In this document: in pieces, positions 44,866 through 46,632 of the stretch
How the letters are laid out: each line of letters opens with the position of its first letter
Numbering within the stretch: the stretch's first letter is position 1
Source: Candidatus Halobonum tyrrellensis G22
Lineage (GTDB): Archaea > Halobacteriota > Halobacteria > Halobacteriales > Haloferacaceae
NCBI RefSeq assembly: GCF_000495475.1
Contig: NZ_ASGZ01000044.1
Coordinates: forward strand, 1 to 46,632
Direction: 5' to 3'
Length of the DNA stretch: 46,632 nucleotides
Position numbers and translations under genes: made by a program
The notes under the pieces: generated by a model
Databases searched by the model: none
Told to the model about the DNA's origin: nothing
The model's input: the letters and a program-made list of their open reading frames with translations, nothing else

Positions 44866-46272
44866 TCACGAGCGCCCGCGGGAGGCGCCGTCGGCGGGCG
44901 GGTCGTCCGCCCCCGTCCCCGCCCGCGCCTCCAAGTCGCGGATCGCGTCCGGCCGAGCGACGACGTACAGCGCGTCGCCGGCGGCGAGTCGTCGGTCCCG
45001 CCGGGGGAGGGGGTCGACGCTCCCCGCGGCGGGCCGGACCGCGACGACCGTCCCCGGGAGGTCGCCGACGACGGCCCCAACGAGGTCGCTCCCCCCGCCG
45101 ACGGTCACGACGCCCATCGTCTCGGCGGCGGCGCGCAACAGCGAGGCGAACTCGCGGTCGACGCGGGGGTCCGTCGGGAGCGTGAGCAGGCGGTACTCCC
45201 GGTCGGCCGACAGCGCCGCCGCGTCCGCCTCGTCGACGGCGAGCGTCACCACGTCGCCCGCGGTGGCGCGGAGTTCCCCCGTCGCCACCCGCTCGGGTCG
45301 CGCCCCGTCCGCGTCGGCGTCGGCTCCGCCGGCGGCTCCCGCGGACGCCGTCGAGCCGTCGGCTCCGGTGCTGTCGGCTCCGGCGCCGTCGGCGTGGTCG
45401 GCTCCGGCGCCGCTCGCGGTCGTCCACACCTGCACCACGTCGCCGACGCTCGCGCCGTTGGCGGGGTCGGCGCGCACCGGGACGGCACACGTCCCCGGCC
45501 CGAGCGTCGGTCCCAGCCCGGCGACCCGCTGGCCGACCGCGAGGTACGACACGTCGCCGCCGGTCAGGTCGACGTCGACGTACGAGACGCCGTAGTCCTC
45601 CTTCAGCCGCGTCGTCAGCCTCTCGCGTAGCGACGCGTCGGCGGGCCGCCGGGGGAGGATGAGCGTCGCGCCCGCCAGCCGCTCGACCGTCGCCTCGGGG
45701 ACGGGGTCGTACCCCTCCAGCGTCTCGATCTCCTCGGGGAGCGTCACCGTGACGACCCGGCCGACCGTCCGCACCAGTCGGCCCACCTCGCCGTCGACCC
45801 GGTCGGCCCCGGCGACCGCGACCACGTTCCGCGCGAACCCGTCACCCGCCCGCCGGCCCAGCGGGGCCGCGAGCGCGGCGACCGCGAGCGTGGCGGTGTT
45901 CGTCAGCACGTTCGCCGTCGTGAAGAAGTCCTCCTGCCGCTGGACCACCGAGAGGAGTTCGCCCAACAGCCCCACCGTGTTGAGGTAGAACGCCACCCCC
46001 GCGACGCCGACCAGCACCGCCAGCCCGCCGGGGACGGGTTCGCGGACGTACCACCGGTAGCCGAGCGCCGCCACCGCCGCCATCAGGAACGACATCGTCG
46101 CGAAGCCGAGCACCCGGGCGGCTCTGACGGCGAGCGTCGCGTCGACCTGCCCCGTCTGTCCGACCGGCGCGAACAGCGCGACCGCGACCCGGCGGACCCC
46201 GACGACGGGAACCGCGGCGGGGTCGACGACCGACGCGACCGACACGACCGACGCGACCGGAGCCACCGTCAC
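44866..46272 (-). CDS. Membrane protein with TrkA-C (RCK) domain
   Basis: A 468-residue protein from GTG 46272. The first 165 residues hold about four hydrophobic segments (AVALFAPVG, RVLGFATMSFLMAAVAALGY, PGGLAVLVGVAGVAFYLNTV, TATLAVAALAAPLG). The soluble part has segments typical of TrkA-C domains, such as YVVARPDAIRDLEA at its end and LVGAVVGDLPGTVVAVRPA. A Gly/Ala/Asp-rich linker (about residues 285-325) divides it. No pore signature (TVGYG or similar) is seen, so it is probably a regulator or accessory protein in ion transport. Its GTG overlaps the upstream gene's TGA. Confidence 0.78.
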   Translation of the reverse strand: MTVAPVASVVSVASVVDPAAVPVVGVRRVAVALFAPVGQTGQVDATLAVRAARVLGFATMSFLMAAVAALGYRWYVREPVPGGLAVLVGVAGVAFYLNTVGLLGELLSVVQRQEDFFTTANVLTNTATLAVAALAAPLGRRAGDGFARNVVAVAGADRVDGEVGRLVRTVGRVVTVTLPEEIETLEGYDPVPEATVERLAGATLILPRRPADASLRERLTTRLKEDYGVSYVDVDLTGGDVSYLAVGQRVAGLGPTLGPGTCAVPVRADPANGASVGDVVQVWTTASGAGADHADGAGADSTGADGSTASAGAAGGADADADGARPERVATGELRATAGDVVTLAVDEADAAALSADREYRLLTLPTDPRVDREFASLLRAAAETMGVVTVGGGSDLVGAVVGDLPGTVVAVRPAAGSVDPLPRRDRRLAAGDALYVVARPDAIRDLEARAGTGADDPPADGASRGRS

Positions 46273-46632
46273 GCCGCCTCCGACGCGAAGCGGTCGAGCG
46301 CCGCGCCCGCCCCGACGACGACCACCTCGTCGCCCGCGTTCACGACCCGGTCGCCGTCCGGCCCGACCGTCCAGCGGCCCTCGGCCCTGACCGCGAGCAC
46401 GGCCACGTCGTACTCGGCGCGGACGGCCGCGTCCGCGAGCGTCCGCCCCGCGAGCGCCCCGTCGGCGCGGACGGTCAGCCGTCGGAACCGTCGGCCCGCA
46501 CGCCGGAGCAGCGACAGCAGTTCGAACTCCCGGCGGGTTCCCCGCGAGCGGACCACCAGCCTACGCACGCTCGCCGACAGCAGCGCGCTCGCCGCCGAGC
46601 GGTCGACGGCGACGGTGACCCGCCCCTCGCCG
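46269..46632 (-). CDS. TrkA-C (RCK) domain protein, partial
   Basis: The gene is cut by the right edge; its start lies outside. The visible C-terminal 120 residues hold LVVRSRGTRREFELLSLLRR and an RCK_C-type domain (LTVRADGALAGRTLADAAVR, YDVAVLAVRAEG, VVNAGDEVVVVGAGAALDRF). RCK_C domains bind ligands that gate potassium channels and transporters. The TGA overlaps the GTG of the following RCK gene by 4 bp, so they form one operon. The real start cannot be placed; the frame is open to the edge. Confidence 0.8.
   Translation of the reverse strand, partial: GEGRVTVAVDRSAASALLSASVRRLVVRSRGTRREFELLSLLRRAGRRFRRLTVRADGALAGRTLADAAVRAEYDVAVLAVRAEGRWTVGPDGDRVVNAGDEVVVVGAGAALDRFASEAA

Overview
The window is a GC-rich (roughly 70%) piece of a haloarchaeal chromosome (class Halobacteria; genus not determinable from sequence alone). 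The evidence is the very acidic proteome, archaeal replication factor C large subunit, archaeal tRNA-modification enzyme TiaS, ubiquitin-like SAMP1, haloarchaeal type IV pilins, twin-arginine lipoproteins, haloarchaeal HMG-CoA synthase, and promoters of BRE/TATA type with short or no leaders. Most genes are housekeeping or transport functions packed tightly on both strands, often with 4-bp GTGA stop/start overlaps.

Layout. 1-3.6 kb: a partial secreted protein, a coiled-coil protein, a small membrane protein, an acetyltransferase, heme A synthase (ctaA) and a zinc alcohol dehydrogenase. 3.7-7.0 kb: an F420-type oxidoreductase, rfcL, and a PIN-toxin/AbrB-antitoxin pair that looks inserted just upstream of rfcL between copies of the rfcL promoter/start region. 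7.2-16.2 kb: PAS histidine kinase, TatD-like hydrolase, DUF2150 protein, a large pilin-like surface protein with a PA14 domain, HMG-CoA synthase, thioredoxin, an HTH regulator, a membrane hydrolase and an acetyltransferase. 16.4-26.2 kb: a duplicated-domain lipoprotein, acetyltransferase, glutaredoxin, HTH regulator divergent from tiaS, threonine synthase, a desuccinylase-like enzyme, an M24 peptidase homologue and a polytopic membrane protein.

26.2-36.7 kb: a MaeB malic enzyme, two tandem type IV pilins, and a complete peptide/nickel-type ABC importer (lipoprotein, two permeases, two ATPases). The binding protein of this importer appears circularly permuted: the segment that normally ends the family sits between the lipobox linker and the mature N-terminus, while the C-terminus stops short at the matching point. 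I regard this as the most unusual feature of the window.

36.7-46.6 kb: an EamA transporter, a secreted seven-repeat FG-GAP (beta-propeller) protein broken by a one-base frameshift, an overlapping amidohydrolase/asparaginase pair (the asparaginase has a hexapeptide repeat at its N-terminus), a small membrane protein, a SpoIIAA-like protein divergent from an SDR dehydrogenase, tRNA-Val(GAC), SAMP1, and a pair of RCK/TrkA-C proteins running off the right edge.
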